Positions 45,504-56,584 are shown, numbered from the stretch's first letter. The stretch: DNA of 64,000 nt from Erinaceus europaeus (GCF_950295315.1 NC_080175.1:85191566-85255565), one strand, 5' to 3'. Notes: a model not told the origin generated them from the letters alone. A program made the numbers and translations.

Positions 45504-45548
45504 AGGCGCATACGTCATCACCTGGGTTAGGCGCATACGTCATCACCT
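45504..45548. repeat. 20-bp direct repeat, period 25
   Basis: AGGCGCATACGTCATCACCT at 45,504-45,523 and 45,529-45,548, identical. Each copy has a CRE-like ACGTCA core; function unknown. Confidence 0.95.
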
Positions 45549-45814
45549 CCATTTTTAAAATTGTATGCAATTTAATTTTATTATCAATTTTATAACTATT
45601 ATTAAAATGTTGTCAGAAAAATTATTTCCAAAAGTGGGAAAAAAATAAAAATGAATAAGGAAGATTCATCTGTAAAGAAGCTGTTAATTAATATTTTATC
45701 CAAATGCACCAAGTGAAACCAAGGAGAGAAACTTTTGTGCAAGATCAGGATTGTGCAAAGCAAAGGACACAAGGCTGCACAAGTTCTTAGTTGCCCAACT
45801 AAAACCTTGTTTTA

Positions 45815-46068
45815 GTTTCCAGGATTTTTGCTGGGGCTCTGTGCCAGCACTACGAATCCCATGCTCCAGGAGGCCATTTTTTTCCACTTTTTTATTAGCT
45901 AGGACAGAAAGAAACTGAGAGAGAAGGGGAAAATAGAGCAGGAGAGAGAGAGACATTTGAGGACTTTCTTCCCTGCTTGTGAAGTGACATCCCTGCAGGT
46001 GGGAAGCCAGTGGCTTAAACTGGGATACTTGGGCTTTGTAATATGTGTGCTTAACCAGGTGTGCCACT
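45815..46068 (-). mobile_element. tRNA-SINE, long form
   Basis: GGATTTTTGCTGGGGCTCTG and CAGCACTACGAATCCCATGC (long-form module), TAGGACAGAAAGAAACTGAG, CCCTGCAGGTGGGAAGCCAG, CCAGGTGTGCCAC. Short TSD TTGTTTTA at 45,807-45,814 and 46,069-46,076. Confidence 0.85.
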
Positions 46069-46199
46069 TTGTTTTAAAACATTATTTAAGTGGTTTAAGA
46101 TTCAAAATAAAGTTGAGAGAAAGTACAGAGATTTTTTTTAATAGCCCTGTGCGCCTACACATGCGTAGCTTCCCCCATTCCACAGAATGGTCTTTATTT

Positions 46200-46430
46200 C
46201 CTACCAAGAATGAACTTACGTTGACATAGTGTCAGCATGAGAATTTTTGTAAGTAGCAAATTTTGGTAATAAGCAAATTACTGGATCACATGTTAATAGT
46301 ATGGTCAGTTTTGTAAGAAAATGTCAAATTTTTCCAAGTTGTCTAGGTCAGTTCTGTTATTTGGCATCTTATTCGTATTTGGTGTCTTCTGTGTTCTAGA
46401 TTTTGGCCATTATTTTCTCTGTAGTCGAAG
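46200..46430 (-). mobile_element. Ancient L1 remnant
   Basis: AATTACTGGATCACATGTTA and ATGGTCAGTTTTGTAAGAAA ... TTTTTCCAAGTTG are the reverse complement of the conserved L1 ORF2 text around the DPAI coding region. Confidence 0.5.
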
Positions 46431-46548
46431 TAGTCTTTTATTCTTAACGAACAGCATTGCCTGCCTCCTATCTCCACTCGCTGCTCTTAAAACTTATATG
46501 ACATTTTCTCTGGATCAGTCTTAAATTTCTAGTGTCCTATCTGCAATT

Positions 46549-46564
46549 AAAACTCCATCTTATA
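46549..46564. repeat. TSD, left, of the outer L1 at 46,565
   Basis: AAAACTCCATCTTATA, repeated at 48,387-48,402. Confidence 0.95.
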
Positions 46565-48386
46565 GATGGGTCCTGATATTGGGGCAGCTTGGAACATCCC
46601 TACTTATCACCACAGAATGTGAGCTCAGATAACAAAAGGACTTTTCAAAGTTAACCCAATTAACAAATAATGTGATGATAATATTAACTATCGATTGTCT
46701 TTTTGAACCCTAAGACAGCAGGAACCTCACATCTTCACTATAGAGCCCCTACTTCCCCCAGTCCTGGAACCCTTGGATAGGGCCCACTTTCCCATATGCA
46801 TCTCCCAATCCAAACCAAATAATATTGCATCCGCCGATCACAACCTAACCAAAGCAACGATTGCCACCTCAACATGCTTCACCTCAGGCTATATCCAGAG
46901 ACTTCATGTGTGGAATGACAACCCTTCAGCTTCAATACTCGGGTGAGACCTTTCCTTTTATAGTACACTCTAATTTCATCTCAGGTAGTTCACTTTCTAA
47001 CAAAGTCCCATAACCTAGATATACACCAGTTTCTGTGAGAGAGAGCTTATGTGCACACATATCCAGAAACTACTGCAAAATATATACCTGAAAGCAGAAG
47101 TACACTAGAGTTTGCAGTGAGTACCTCCCTAACACTTCCTCTCCACTATTCCAAGCTTGGGATCCATGATTGCTCAACAACTTGTTTGGCTTCATATGTT
47201 AACTCTCTTTTCAATCACCAGGTTCCAGATGCCACCAGGATGCTGGCTAGGCTTCCCTGGATTGAAGACCCCACCAATGTGTCCTGGAGCTCAGCTTCCC
47301 CAGAGACACACCTTACTAGGGAAAGAGAGAGGCAGACTGGGAGTATGGACCGACCAGTCAACGCCCATGTTCAGCGGGGAAGCAATTACAAAGCCAGACC
47401 TTCTACCTTCTGCAACCCTCAACGACCCTGGGTCCATGCTCCCAGAGGGCTAGAGAATGGGAAAGCTATCATGGGAGGGGGTGGGTTATGGGGATTGGGT
47501 GGTGGGAATTGTGTGGAGTTGTACCCCTCCTACCTTATGTTTTTGTTCATTAATCCTTTCTTAAATAAAAAATTAAAAAAAGAATGTGAGCTCAGATCTA
47601 CAGGGATGCAGAGATCACATAGGCTCCTAAGCTGAATATGGGCCCCAGATCACATCAAATCGATGAGGTTTACAATCAACAATATTTATACACTTTTCCC
47701 GTATTTGGGAGCTACTCTCTTCCCTGATCCAGTTTTCTGGTCCTTCTACCAGCCATGATATCATATCCCCAGACAATAATTAGGATCCACCTGCATATCA
47801 GATTTCAGGCTCAGGCAAAAAAAAAAGAAGAAGAAAGAAAAGAAACACTAGTATAGCCATAGGCCCTTTGGAATATAACTAAAATATGCCTATTAGCTAT
47901 CTACAAAATGGAGAACACACACACACACACACACCAACTCTTCACCTGCACTATTCCAGCCTGTAGGTCTATGACTGGACAACAATTTGTTTGGGTTTGT
48001 ATGTTAACTTTCTTTTCAACCACCAGGTTCCAGATGCTAGCATGATGCCAACAAAACTTCCCTGGACAGACACCACCACCAATGTGTCCTGGAGCTCTGC
48101 TTCCCTAAAGCCCTTCCCCACTTGGGAAAGAGAAAGACAGGCTGGGAGTATGGATCGACCTGTCAACGCTCATGTTCAGTGCGGAAGCAATTACAGAAGC
48201 CAGATCTTCCACCTTCTGCATCCCACAAGAAGTTTGGTTCCATACTCCCAGAGGGATAAAGAATAGGAAAGCTATCAGGGGAGGGAATGGGATACAGAGA
48301 TCTGGTGGTGGGAATTGTGTGGAGCTATACCCCTCTTATCCTATGATTTTGTCAATGTTTCTTTTTTATAAATAAAAATTTTAAAA
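46565..48386 (+). mobile_element. L1 3' UTR copy, long type, carrying a nested L1
   Basis: About 870 bp of long-type UTR (starts GATGGGTCCTGATATTGGGG, tail TTTTTTATAAATAAAAATTT) bounded by a perfect 16-bp TSD. It is split at 46,630/47,581 by another L1 end. Includes the (AC)n at 47,914-47,934 that many long-type copies carry. Confidence 0.95.
46631..47580 (+). mobile_element. L1 3' UTR copy, short type, nested
   Basis: 950 bp of short-type UTR from ACAAAAGGACTTTTCAAAGT to ATCCTTTCTTAAATAAAAAA, inside the outer L1. Perfect 17-bp TSD AGAATGTGAGCTCAGAT at 46,614-46,630 and 47,581-47,597. A 194-codon open frame runs through most of it (47,051-47,635); see findings. Confidence 0.96.
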
Positions 48387-48402
48387 AAAACTCCATCTTA
48401 TA

Positions 48403-49384
48403 AATGAAGCCTCAGTTTGCCATTATTTGACTCTTCTTTTCCACCACTGTTTCTTTTCTATTCCCTCCTGCTTCTTATTAGAAAACTTTCCTGAAGATAA
48501 AAGGGAGGTACAAGCAAAGTTTGTGGAAAAAAGAAAAAAAAAAAAACAGTAAGTTACAGTATAATGATGTCCCTATCCAGAGGAGACTCCCTTGGTTCCT
48601 TTCATTGGCTTCCCTTGCATATTCCATGCTTATTTTATCCCTCCCTTCTTTGCCTTTTATCTAACTTCCACTAGTTTTCTCTAGCCCTAGAAAACAGTGA
48701 TCATTTTACCACTCCACTCCTAAGTATCCTCTACCATTTGTAATCATTCTCTAGTAACACATAAACGTGGTAAAGAACACAATTGCTGCTTAAATAAATT
48801 GAGTATTTTGTCTTGAGCTTCAATATTCATTTACAAATCAAATGTTAATATTTGCTGACTTGAAAACTTCAATTCTCTTTCAGAAGAATAAATTTTTCTT
48901 CCCTAATTTGTCTTTTAGGTTGACTTTATGGCTTCTCTGCCTCATTTGGTTTTTGGTCAACTCCTTCTAGAGCATGATGACAGCATAATATCCACATACA
49001 AGTGTGGCTAGCCCATTACACAAACTGACTGTACTGGAACACCAGCACTGCCTTTTCACCGATATTCTCTGAAGCATTTTAATCATAGAACAGACCACAA
49101 ATGGAAATCCACAACCTGGCACAGGTTTGTTGGTCTAAAGGACAGCAAAGCACTAGAGTAAAAAAATCCCCCACTGAGTACCAAATGCTACAGTGCAAGA
49201 AACCCACACTAAACAAAATGAGAGGACAGAGAATCATGCCAAAATGTGGTAACTTTCAGACAGAATTTCATAATACCATCACATTCTCTACAGTACAATA
49301 TCCTCAGTGGTCTCCTTCGTAGGCTAAAATTGACAAGAAAGCCAGTCTCCAATGGAGAATTGATCTAAACAACAGGCCTCATAG
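48403..49384. other. No gene recognised
   Basis: Unique DNA with an A18-like patch at 48,529-48,546. Nothing recognised. Confidence 0.45.
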
Positions 49385-49827
49385 GTCACCTGCATATTAG
49401 ATGTCAGGCACAGGCAAAAACTAGTTGGGTCATGGGCCCCTTGGAATATACTTAAAACAGACCTACTAACTTTTTCCAAAATGGAGACCCCCCCAAATAC
49501 CCATATGCAATATTCTTGCCTTTAGGTTCATGATTAGGCAACAATTTGCTCTGCTTTCTCTTAACTTTTTCAGCCACCAGGTTCTAGATGCTACCATAAT
49601 ACCAACCAACTTACCAGGGCAGATGACCCCACCATGTGTCCTGAAAGCCCACATCCCCAGATCCCAACCCCACTAGGGAAAGAGAGAGACAGGCTGGGAG
49701 TATAGATCGACCTCTCAATGTCCATGTTCAGCAGGGAAGCAACTACAACAGCCAGAACTTCCACCTTCTGCACCCCATAATGATCCTGGGTCCATATACT
49801 CCCAGAACGATAAAGAATAGGAAAGCT
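49385..49827 (+). mobile_element. Older L1 3' UTR copy, left part
   Basis: CACCTGCATATTAGATGTCA to CCAGAACGATAAAGAATAGG. The rest, AAGCTATCAGGG to the tail TTTATAAATAAAAACTTC, lies at 55,866-55,985, past the L1 that broke it. Confidence 0.88.
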
Positions 49828-49840
49828 TGGGGGGCAGAGT

Positions 49841-49848
49841 CAAGATGG
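49841..49848 (+). promoter_or_regulatory. YY1-type motif at the L1 start
   Basis: CAAGATGG 14 bp into the L1. In human L1 the same motif near +13 binds YY1 and sets the transcription start. Its position here supports a complete 5' end. Function in hedgehog is inferred. Confidence 0.6.
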
Positions 49849-51063
49849 AGACTTGGACACAGTGGCTGGCGTGAGCTCCAACAAGCAGCAGCCTGTGACT
49901 GGGGATTCTCTGGATAGAGTAGGATACTGGACCATCAGCAGGAGGGTGAATAAGGGGTCCTAAGGGTGATACCACTCTTGGGTTAGAAAACAGAGGCCAG
50001 GAGGAAAAAGAATGGAAATCTTTTGATTATTTCTGAAGCTCACCCCTCCCTCACTCCACCCTAGAACCAACCCCCAGGGACTGGATAGCTGCTCCTAGCA
50101 GGCTCCCTGCTGAGCTATTTTCTTTATGAAGATTCCTGGATCACAAGGGGTGTCATTCTAAGCCTTTTCCTTACCTTCTCTTTTTTTTAAGTGCCTGGAG
50201 CTCTATTTAATGACAAAATATCTAACCAATCAGAGCCTCACCCCTGCCTGGGAAAGACTACCTGGAGGGGTTTTTATTTCTTTGTTTGTTTTGGACACTT
50301 CTTACAATAGGCTGTCTTGGCTCAGGCTGCCTGCAGCCAATCCATCTGGAGCAGTCCAAGCTACAGACTGACTGTTAAGGTTTTTTACTATATTCTATTT
50401 TATTATTACTATTATTATATACGTGTGTCCCTTTTGCACATTCCTTCTTCAGGCTGACCAAAATTAACTGTTGTTGTTTTTTCCATTGCTAGGTGACTGG
50501 GTGTCCTATCCACTGACAGAGAAACTTGTTTCTGCCTCTTCCCTCCATGTGCCTTTACCCCACCTTCTAGCCAAAAAAAAAAAAATCCTTTCCTTTCACT
50601 GCACTTCTTTTTTTTCTTGTTCTTGTCTTCTTGTTCTTGTCTCCTTCTTTTGCTTTCTGAATTCATTGATACTTGTTAGTGAATTATTTGGGGGAAGAAA
50701 TCTGACTCAGAGTGAACTCTTTGTGTGTGTGTGTCTCTCTCTTCTCTATTCCCTTTCTCCTCTTGCTATCCCTAGAATTTACAGTGGACAGTAGATTTGC
50801 ATAATTGTCTATTCTTGCTTTCCCTTTTTTCCTTCCTCTTTCTTTTTCCTTTGGATTTGGTCGCTATTTTTTCTTGGACTGAAGGTGTTGTTTGACTAAC
50901 TAGTATTGGCTGAACTGTATCAATCCTTGCTTCAGTTACTATTGTAATTTCTGAGGTTGAGTGACTACATTTGTCATAAAGGTATTTAATAATAGGGTGG
51001 CTTGTATGCAAAACACAATGACTGAAGTACAACAGAACAAAAAAATTTTTAAAAAGACATCAA

Positions 51064-51357
51064 GGGAGTCGGGCAGTAGCGCAGTGGGTTAAGCGCAGGT
51101 GGCGCTAAGCACAAGGACCAATGGAAGGATCCCGGTTCGAGCCCCCGGCTCCCCACCTGCAGGGGAGTCACTTCACAGGCGGTGAAGCAGGTCTGCAGGT
51201 GTCTGTCTTTCTCTCCCTCTCTCTGTCTTCCCCTCCTCTCTCCATTTCTCTCTGTCCTACCCAACAACAATCACATTAATAATAACTACAACAATAAAAC
51301 AACAAGGGCAACAAAAGGAATAAATAAATAAATAAATAAATTTTAAAAAATTATAAA
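51064..51357 (+). mobile_element. tRNA-SINE, family A, inserted in the L1 5' UTR
   Basis: GGGAGTCGGGCAGTAGCGCA head, B-box GGTTCGAGCCC, complete tail with (AAAT)n. TSD AAAAAGACATCAA at 51,051-51,063 and 51,358-51,370. Younger than the L1. Confidence 0.96.
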
Positions 51358-51378
51358 AAAAAGACATCAATAAAAAAA

Positions 51379-52326
51379 ATGGTTAAATCAAGAGCAAATA
51401 AAACTGTTACCACAACAAATCAAGACAGGAGCCCAGAAGAAACTCCAAATCAGGTATAAGTAACCATAGATAAGAAAAGTATGCAAGAGATAATAAACCT
51501 AATAATCACAGAAATGAAGACAACTATGGAGGAAAAGGGCTATCAGAATTAGGGAAACAACAGATGAGACCCTCAAGGAAAATACAAGCTACCTCAAGGT
51601 AATTAGAGAACTGAAAGCTGAAATAGCTGAACTAAAAGGTCAATTAGCAGAGTGAGCTAATACTATAACTGAACTGAAGAAAGATGCTGAGGGAAGGGAA
51701 AGTGGGCTAACAGAAGCAGAAAACAGAATTAGCCAGACAGAGGATGAGTTAGAGAAAACAAAGAAAGAGGTAAAAGAGTTCAAAAAGAGATTTAGAGACA
51801 CTGAAAACAACAGAGACATATGGGATGATCTCAAAAGAAGTAACATTCATATAATTGGCCTGCCAGAGAAGAAAGAGAGGAAGGGGAAGTAAACATTCTA
51901 GAGGAAATTATAGAAGAAAACTTCCCAGACCTAAACAACAAAAAGGACATTAAGATTCAAGAGGCTCAGAGAGTCCCAAACAGAATCAACCCAGACCTGA
52001 AGTCACCAAGATACATCATAGTTACAATGATTAGAAGTAACGATAAAGAAAGGACCCTAAAGGCTGCAAGAGAAAAACAAAAAGTCACATACAGGGGAAA
52101 ACCATAAAATTATCATTAGACTTCTCCACTCAAACTCTAAAAGCCAGAAGAGAATGACAGGATATCTATTGATCCCCGAATGAAAAAGGGTTTCAACCAA
52201 GGATAATATATCCTGCTAGACTTTCATTCAAACTAGATGGAAGGATCAAAATCTTCTCAGACAACAATTAAAAGAGGCAACCATCACCAAGCCTGCCCTG
52301 AAAGAGGTTCTAAAAGAATTCTTATA
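51379..52326 (+). pseudogene. L1 ORF1 (RNA-binding chaperone), broken
   Basis: ORF1p coats L1 RNA as a coiled-coil trimer. The remains are readable in order: a start MVKSRANKT, a coiled-coil segment (LKAEIAELKGQL, ENRISQTEDELEKTKKEV), the RRM start NIHIIGLPE, and the C-terminal domain (EENFPDLNN, PRYIIVTM, KARREWQ). At least four in-frame stops and several frameshifts make it a pseudogene. It sits 59 bp upstream of ORF2, the normal L1 spacing. Confidence 0.9.
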
Positions 52327-52385
52327 AACAAAAACATCACCATAATACTTGCCATATATCAGAGAAAATAAAAAAATGTTGAATA

Positions 52386-53595
52386 ATGGCACTGCAATAC
52401 CTTAAATCCAAAATATCAATAAATGTCAATGGATTAAACTCACCCATTAAAAGGCACAGACTGGGAGGATGGATCAGAAAACACAACACAACCATATGCT
52501 GCTTGCAAGAATCCCATCTGACCCAACAAGACAAACACAGGCTTAAAGTGAAAGGATGGAAAACTATCCTACAGGCTAATGGACCACAAAAAAGGGCAGG
52601 AATAGCCATTCTCATCTCTGACACAATAGACTTTAAATTTAAAAAATTTATAAAAGGTAGGCAAGGCCACTTAATAATGATTAGAGAAACAATCAACCAA
52701 GAAGTTTTAACAATTATTAACATCTATGTACCCAATGAGGGACCATCTAATACATCAAACACCTACTGAAAGAATTACAAAAATACATCAATAGTAATAG
52801 AATAATAATGGGACATTTTAACACCCCAATCTCACACTTAGATCAAAGCAGGGAATCACCAAAAAAAAAAAAAAAAAAACCAAGAGAATTAAATGAAGGG
52901 ATGGACAGACTAGACCTCCTAGACATTTTCAGAGTTCTTCACTCCAAAAAACTGGAATACACATTCTTTTCAAATCCACACAGAACGGATAGACCATATG
53001 TTAGGCCACAAAGACAGTATCAACAAATTTAAGAGCATTTAAATCAACCCAAGTATCTTCTCAGACCACAGTGGAGTAAATCTAGCATTTAACAATAAAC
53101 AGAAAATTACTAAAAGTCACAGGATTTGGAAACTCAACAACATGCTGTTTATGAACCGCTGGGTAAGAGACACTCAAGCAAGAAATTCAAATGTTCCCGG
53201 AAACAAATGAAAATGAAGACATAAGCTATCAAAATACTTGGGACACAGCTAAGATAATATTGAGAGGGAAATTCATAGCCATACAATCACATATTAAAGA
53301 ACAAGAAGAAACTCAAATAAACGATCTTACTGCACAACTTAAGGACTTAGAGGAAGAGGAACAAAGGAATCCTAAAGCAACCAGAATGAAGGAAATCACT
53401 AAAATTAGAGCAGAAATAAACAACATAAAAAATAAGAGAACCATACAAAAGATCAATGAAGGCAAATGTTGGTTCTTTGAAAAATTAAACAAGATTGACA
53501 AATCCCTAGCCAGACTAACTAAAAAAAAAAAAGGGACCAAGCAAGATAATCTAGAAGAAATCCTGGAAACATATACCCTTCCAAAACTGAACCAA
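52386..53595 (+). pseudogene. L1 ORF2, endonuclease part only, broken
   Basis: ORF2p is the endonuclease and reverse transcriptase of L1. Starting at ATG 52,386, the APE-like endonuclease is readable: NVNGLNSPIKRHRL, LQESHL, INIYVPN, GHFNTPISHLDQ (GDFNT expected), FSDHSGVN. The region after it gives NTWDTAKIILRGKFIAIQ and INEGKCWFFEKLNKIDK. The text then jumps from LARLTKKKK to DNLEEILETYTLPKLNQ (a first small deletion) and ends at about 53,595, where 3' UTR begins. RT, Z and C-terminal domains are absent. A 19-A run at 52,860 and several stops break the frame. Confidence 0.92.
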
Positions 53596-55161
53596 GTCTT
53601 TTGGTGGTGTGAATGGTGTTTATGTACACTCCTATCAATTTGTAGTCAGATAAATCACTATTTAATTAATATGAGAGGGTAAAATTGATTGCATGTCTCA
53701 AACCTTTTTAAATCACACACTAAGTCTTTTTTTTTCTGAGTCTTTTTAATACATAGGCTGTGTCTTTGATATGATGACTCTCTTAAAAGCCTAGACCAGG
53801 GAGAACAGAAGCAATCAGTGGCACAGCTATATGCAAATAATGTCAAAGGACATAAATTATTGTGATGTTGTGTATGATATAGCAAATCCTAACAAAGGGA
53901 TATTTCAAAGTTAACCCAATTGCCCAATAATGTGATTATAGCAATAACTATCTATTGTCTTCTTAAATCCTAAGACAGCAGAAACCTCTGGCTTCTTCTA
54001 TAGAGCCTGTATTTCCCCCAGTCCTGGAACCTCTAGGGTGGGGTTCACTTTCCTGCATGCTTCTCTCAATTCATACCAAATAATATTGCATCTGCCGATC
54101 CCAACCTAATCAACGCAATGAGTACCACCTCAGCATGCTTCACTGCAGACTGTGTCCAGAGACGTCAGGCATGGAATGTCAACCCTTCACCCTCATTACT
54201 CCAGTGAGACCTTTCCCTTCATAGGATTCTCTAATTCCATCCAGGAGGTTCACTTCCTAACAAAGTCCCAAAACCTAGATATAGACCAGGTCCCATAAGA
54301 TAGAGCATTTGTTCACATGTATCCATAAATTAGGGCAAAATATATATACCTGAAAGCAAAAGTACACAATAGTCTGTAGTGAGTCAGTATCAAGTTCATA
54401 ATGAAATAGTGTTTACTTACACTTAGATACCCTCCTCACCTATTTCCTATTACAGTTCTCTCACTCACTCCAAAGCTAACCTCATCAAAACAAGGACTGC
54501 AAAAGCTGAATAAGGGCAAGAGACTGGCATACTTTAACCATGATTCTTTAGTCACTATCAGGCCACCCCATCAGCTGGGGCCCTAATTGGGGAGTCCTGA
54601 GATTCCCAAACAGACATGATGGAACTAGACCTCAAATAAATCCCTCTCTCCATTGTTACTGGTCATCTATATCAAGAACAACATAACAGACCCCTTTGTG
54701 GCCCCCATAGGACCTTGCCCTAAACTTGGATCAACACAGTAGAGAATGTTCCATCCTCTGAAGGGAGGCTAGACAATATTCTCTGTGATACACCTGAGGA
54801 AGATGGGTCCTGATATTGGGGCTGCTTGGAATATTCCTACTTATGACCACAGAATGTGAGCTCAGATCTACAGGAATACAGAGGTCACATAGGCACCTAA
54901 ACTGAATATGAGCCCCAGATCACATCAAATCGATGGGGTTTATAATCAACAATATTTATACCCCTTATTAAGGAGTTACTCTCTTCCTTGATTCAGCTTT
55001 CTGGTCCTTCTGCCAGCCATGACATCACCTCCCCAGACAATAATTAGGATCCACCTGCATATCAGATTTCAAGCTCAGGGGAAAAAAAAACACTAGTCTA
55101 GCCACAACAGGCCCTTTGGAATATAACTAAAATATGCCTATTAGCTATCTACAAAATGGAG

Positions 55162-55203
<42 letters not shown>

Positions 55204-55656
55204 AACTCTTTACCTGCACTATTCCAGCCTTTAGGTCCATGACTGGTCAACAATTTGTTTGGCTTTGTATGTTAACTCTCTTTTCAACCACCAGGTTCCA
55301 GATGCTAGCATGATGCCAACAAAACTTCCCTGGACAGACACCACCACCAATGTGTCCTGGAGCTCTGCTTCCCTAGAGCCCTTCCCCACTTGGGAAAGAG
55401 AAAGACAGGCTGGGAGTATGGATCGACCTGTCAACATCCATGTTCAGCGGGAAGCAATTACAGAAGCCAGATCTTCCACCTTCTGCATCCCACAGGGAGC
55501 TTGGGTCCGTATTCCCAGAGGGATAAAGAATAGGAGAACTATTAGGGGATGGGAGGGGATATGGAGTTCTGGTGGTGGGAATTGTGTGGAGTTGTACCCC
55601 TCTTATCCTATGGTTTTTCTAATGTTTCCTTTTTATAAATAAAAAATTTAAAAAGA
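53595..55656 (+). mobile_element. L1 3' UTR, long type, most complete copy
   Basis: About 2.06 kb from TCTTTTGGTGGTGTGAATGG to TCCTTTTTATAAATAAAAAA. This is the reference for the long-type copies in the window. Compared with the short type, it has an extra ~800 bp (about 54,380-55,210) and a different last 30 bp. Contains (AC)20 at 55,163-55,202. Confidence 0.9.
55163..55202. repeat. (AC)20 microsatellite inside the L1 UTR
   Basis: Pure AC. Other copies have (AC)n, C runs or nothing here, so it varies between insertions. Confidence 0.97.
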
Positions 55657-55689
55657 AAATAAAATTTAAATAAATAAATTTAAAACAAG

Positions 55690-55850
55690 TTATACAGGGC
55701 CAGGGAGTCTCATACACCTGCAGCTCTGAGATCCCACATGTAGTCCCCAGCACCACCATAAGCCAGAGCCATTCTCTGGTCTCACCCTTCCTCTCCTCCT
55801 TCTTTCTTTGTGTCTTATTCACTAAAATAAATAAGATATTTAAAATAGAA
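55690..55850 (+). mobile_element. tRNA-SINE (family C/D-like) between L1 tail and TSD
   Basis: CAGGGAGTCTCATACACCTG, GTAGTCCCCAGCACCACCAT, AAGCCAGAGCCATTCTCTGG, CT-rich body, tail ACTAAAATAAATAAGATATT and an A10 end. No TSD of its own is visible. Confidence 0.7.
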
Positions 55851-55865
55851 AAAAAAAAGAATAAG

Positions 55866-55990
55866 AAAGCTATCAGGGTAGGCGATGGGTTACGGAACTC
55901 TGGTGGTGGGAATTGTATGGAGTTGTACCCTTCTTATCCTATGGTCTTGTCAGTGTTTCCATTTTATAAATAAAAACTTCAAAGAGAGAG
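55866..55990 (+). mobile_element. Older L1 3' UTR copy, right part
   Basis: AAGCTATCAGGGTAGGCGAT to CCATTTTATAAATAAAAACT, the continuation of 49,385-49,827. Confidence 0.88.
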
Positions 55991-56172
55991 AGATCTTACT
56001 GTTAAAATAGTACCTCAAATAACAATTTTATACTGAGTTTAAGTGGCAAAGGAAGAATGATACTTCCTGAAACTACTGATAAATATTAAATCAACAGCTA
56101 AGAAACTTGAGGATTTGGTCCTTCAATATATACTCATCCTGTTGAATTCCCTCAGTATAAAAAGAAACTTCA

Positions 56173-56476
56173 GGGAGTCGGGTGGTAGCCGGGTGGTAGC
56201 GCAGCCAGTTAAGCGCATGTGGTGCGAGGCACAAGGACCTGCTTAAAAATCAGGGTTTGAGCCCCAGGCTCCCCACCTGCAGGGGAGTCGCTTCACAGGC
56301 AGTGAAGCAGGTCTGCAGGTGTCTGTCTTTCTCTCCTCCTCTTTGTCTTCCCTTCCTCTCTCCATTTCTCTCTGTCCTCTCCAACAACAATGACATCAGT
56401 GAAAACAATAACTACAACCATAAAAGCAATAAGGGCAGCAAAAGGGAAAATAAATAAATATAAAAAATTAAAAAAG
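56173..56476 (+). mobile_element. tRNA-SINE, family A, with duplicated head
   Basis: GGGAGTCGGGTGGTAGCCGGGTGGTAGCGC: the GGGTGGTAGC of the head is doubled. Body and tail complete. TSD GAAACTTCA at 56,164-56,172 and 56,477-56,485. Confidence 0.93.
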
Positions 56477-56584
56477 GAAACTTCAAATGATTTTTCTCCT
56501 TGTCAGTATTAGTTCTGGCACTAAATATACCTGACATTAGGGGATAGAGATGATGTTCCAATAATGTTAAAATTTCTCTGGGCT

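Larger units (their letters stand above)
49828..55856 (+). mobile_element. L1 with intact 5' end, ORF2 internally deleted, possible 3' transduction
   Basis: A 6.0 kb insertion bounded by a 16-bp TSD (AAAGAATAGGAAAGCT at 49,812-49,827; AAAGAATAAGAAAGCT at 55,857-55,872; 15/16). Order: 5' UTR (from GGGGGGCAGAGTCAAGATGG, the L1-type start), a SINE inserted at 51,064, ORF1, ORF2 up to about residue 400 of the usual 1,275 or so, then directly the 3' UTR at about 53,595, long-type tail at about 55,650, and about 200 bp more including a SINE before the TSD. The RT and C-terminal part of ORF2 are missing, so the copy cannot move by itself. ORF1 and ORF2 both carry stops. Confidence 0.9.
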
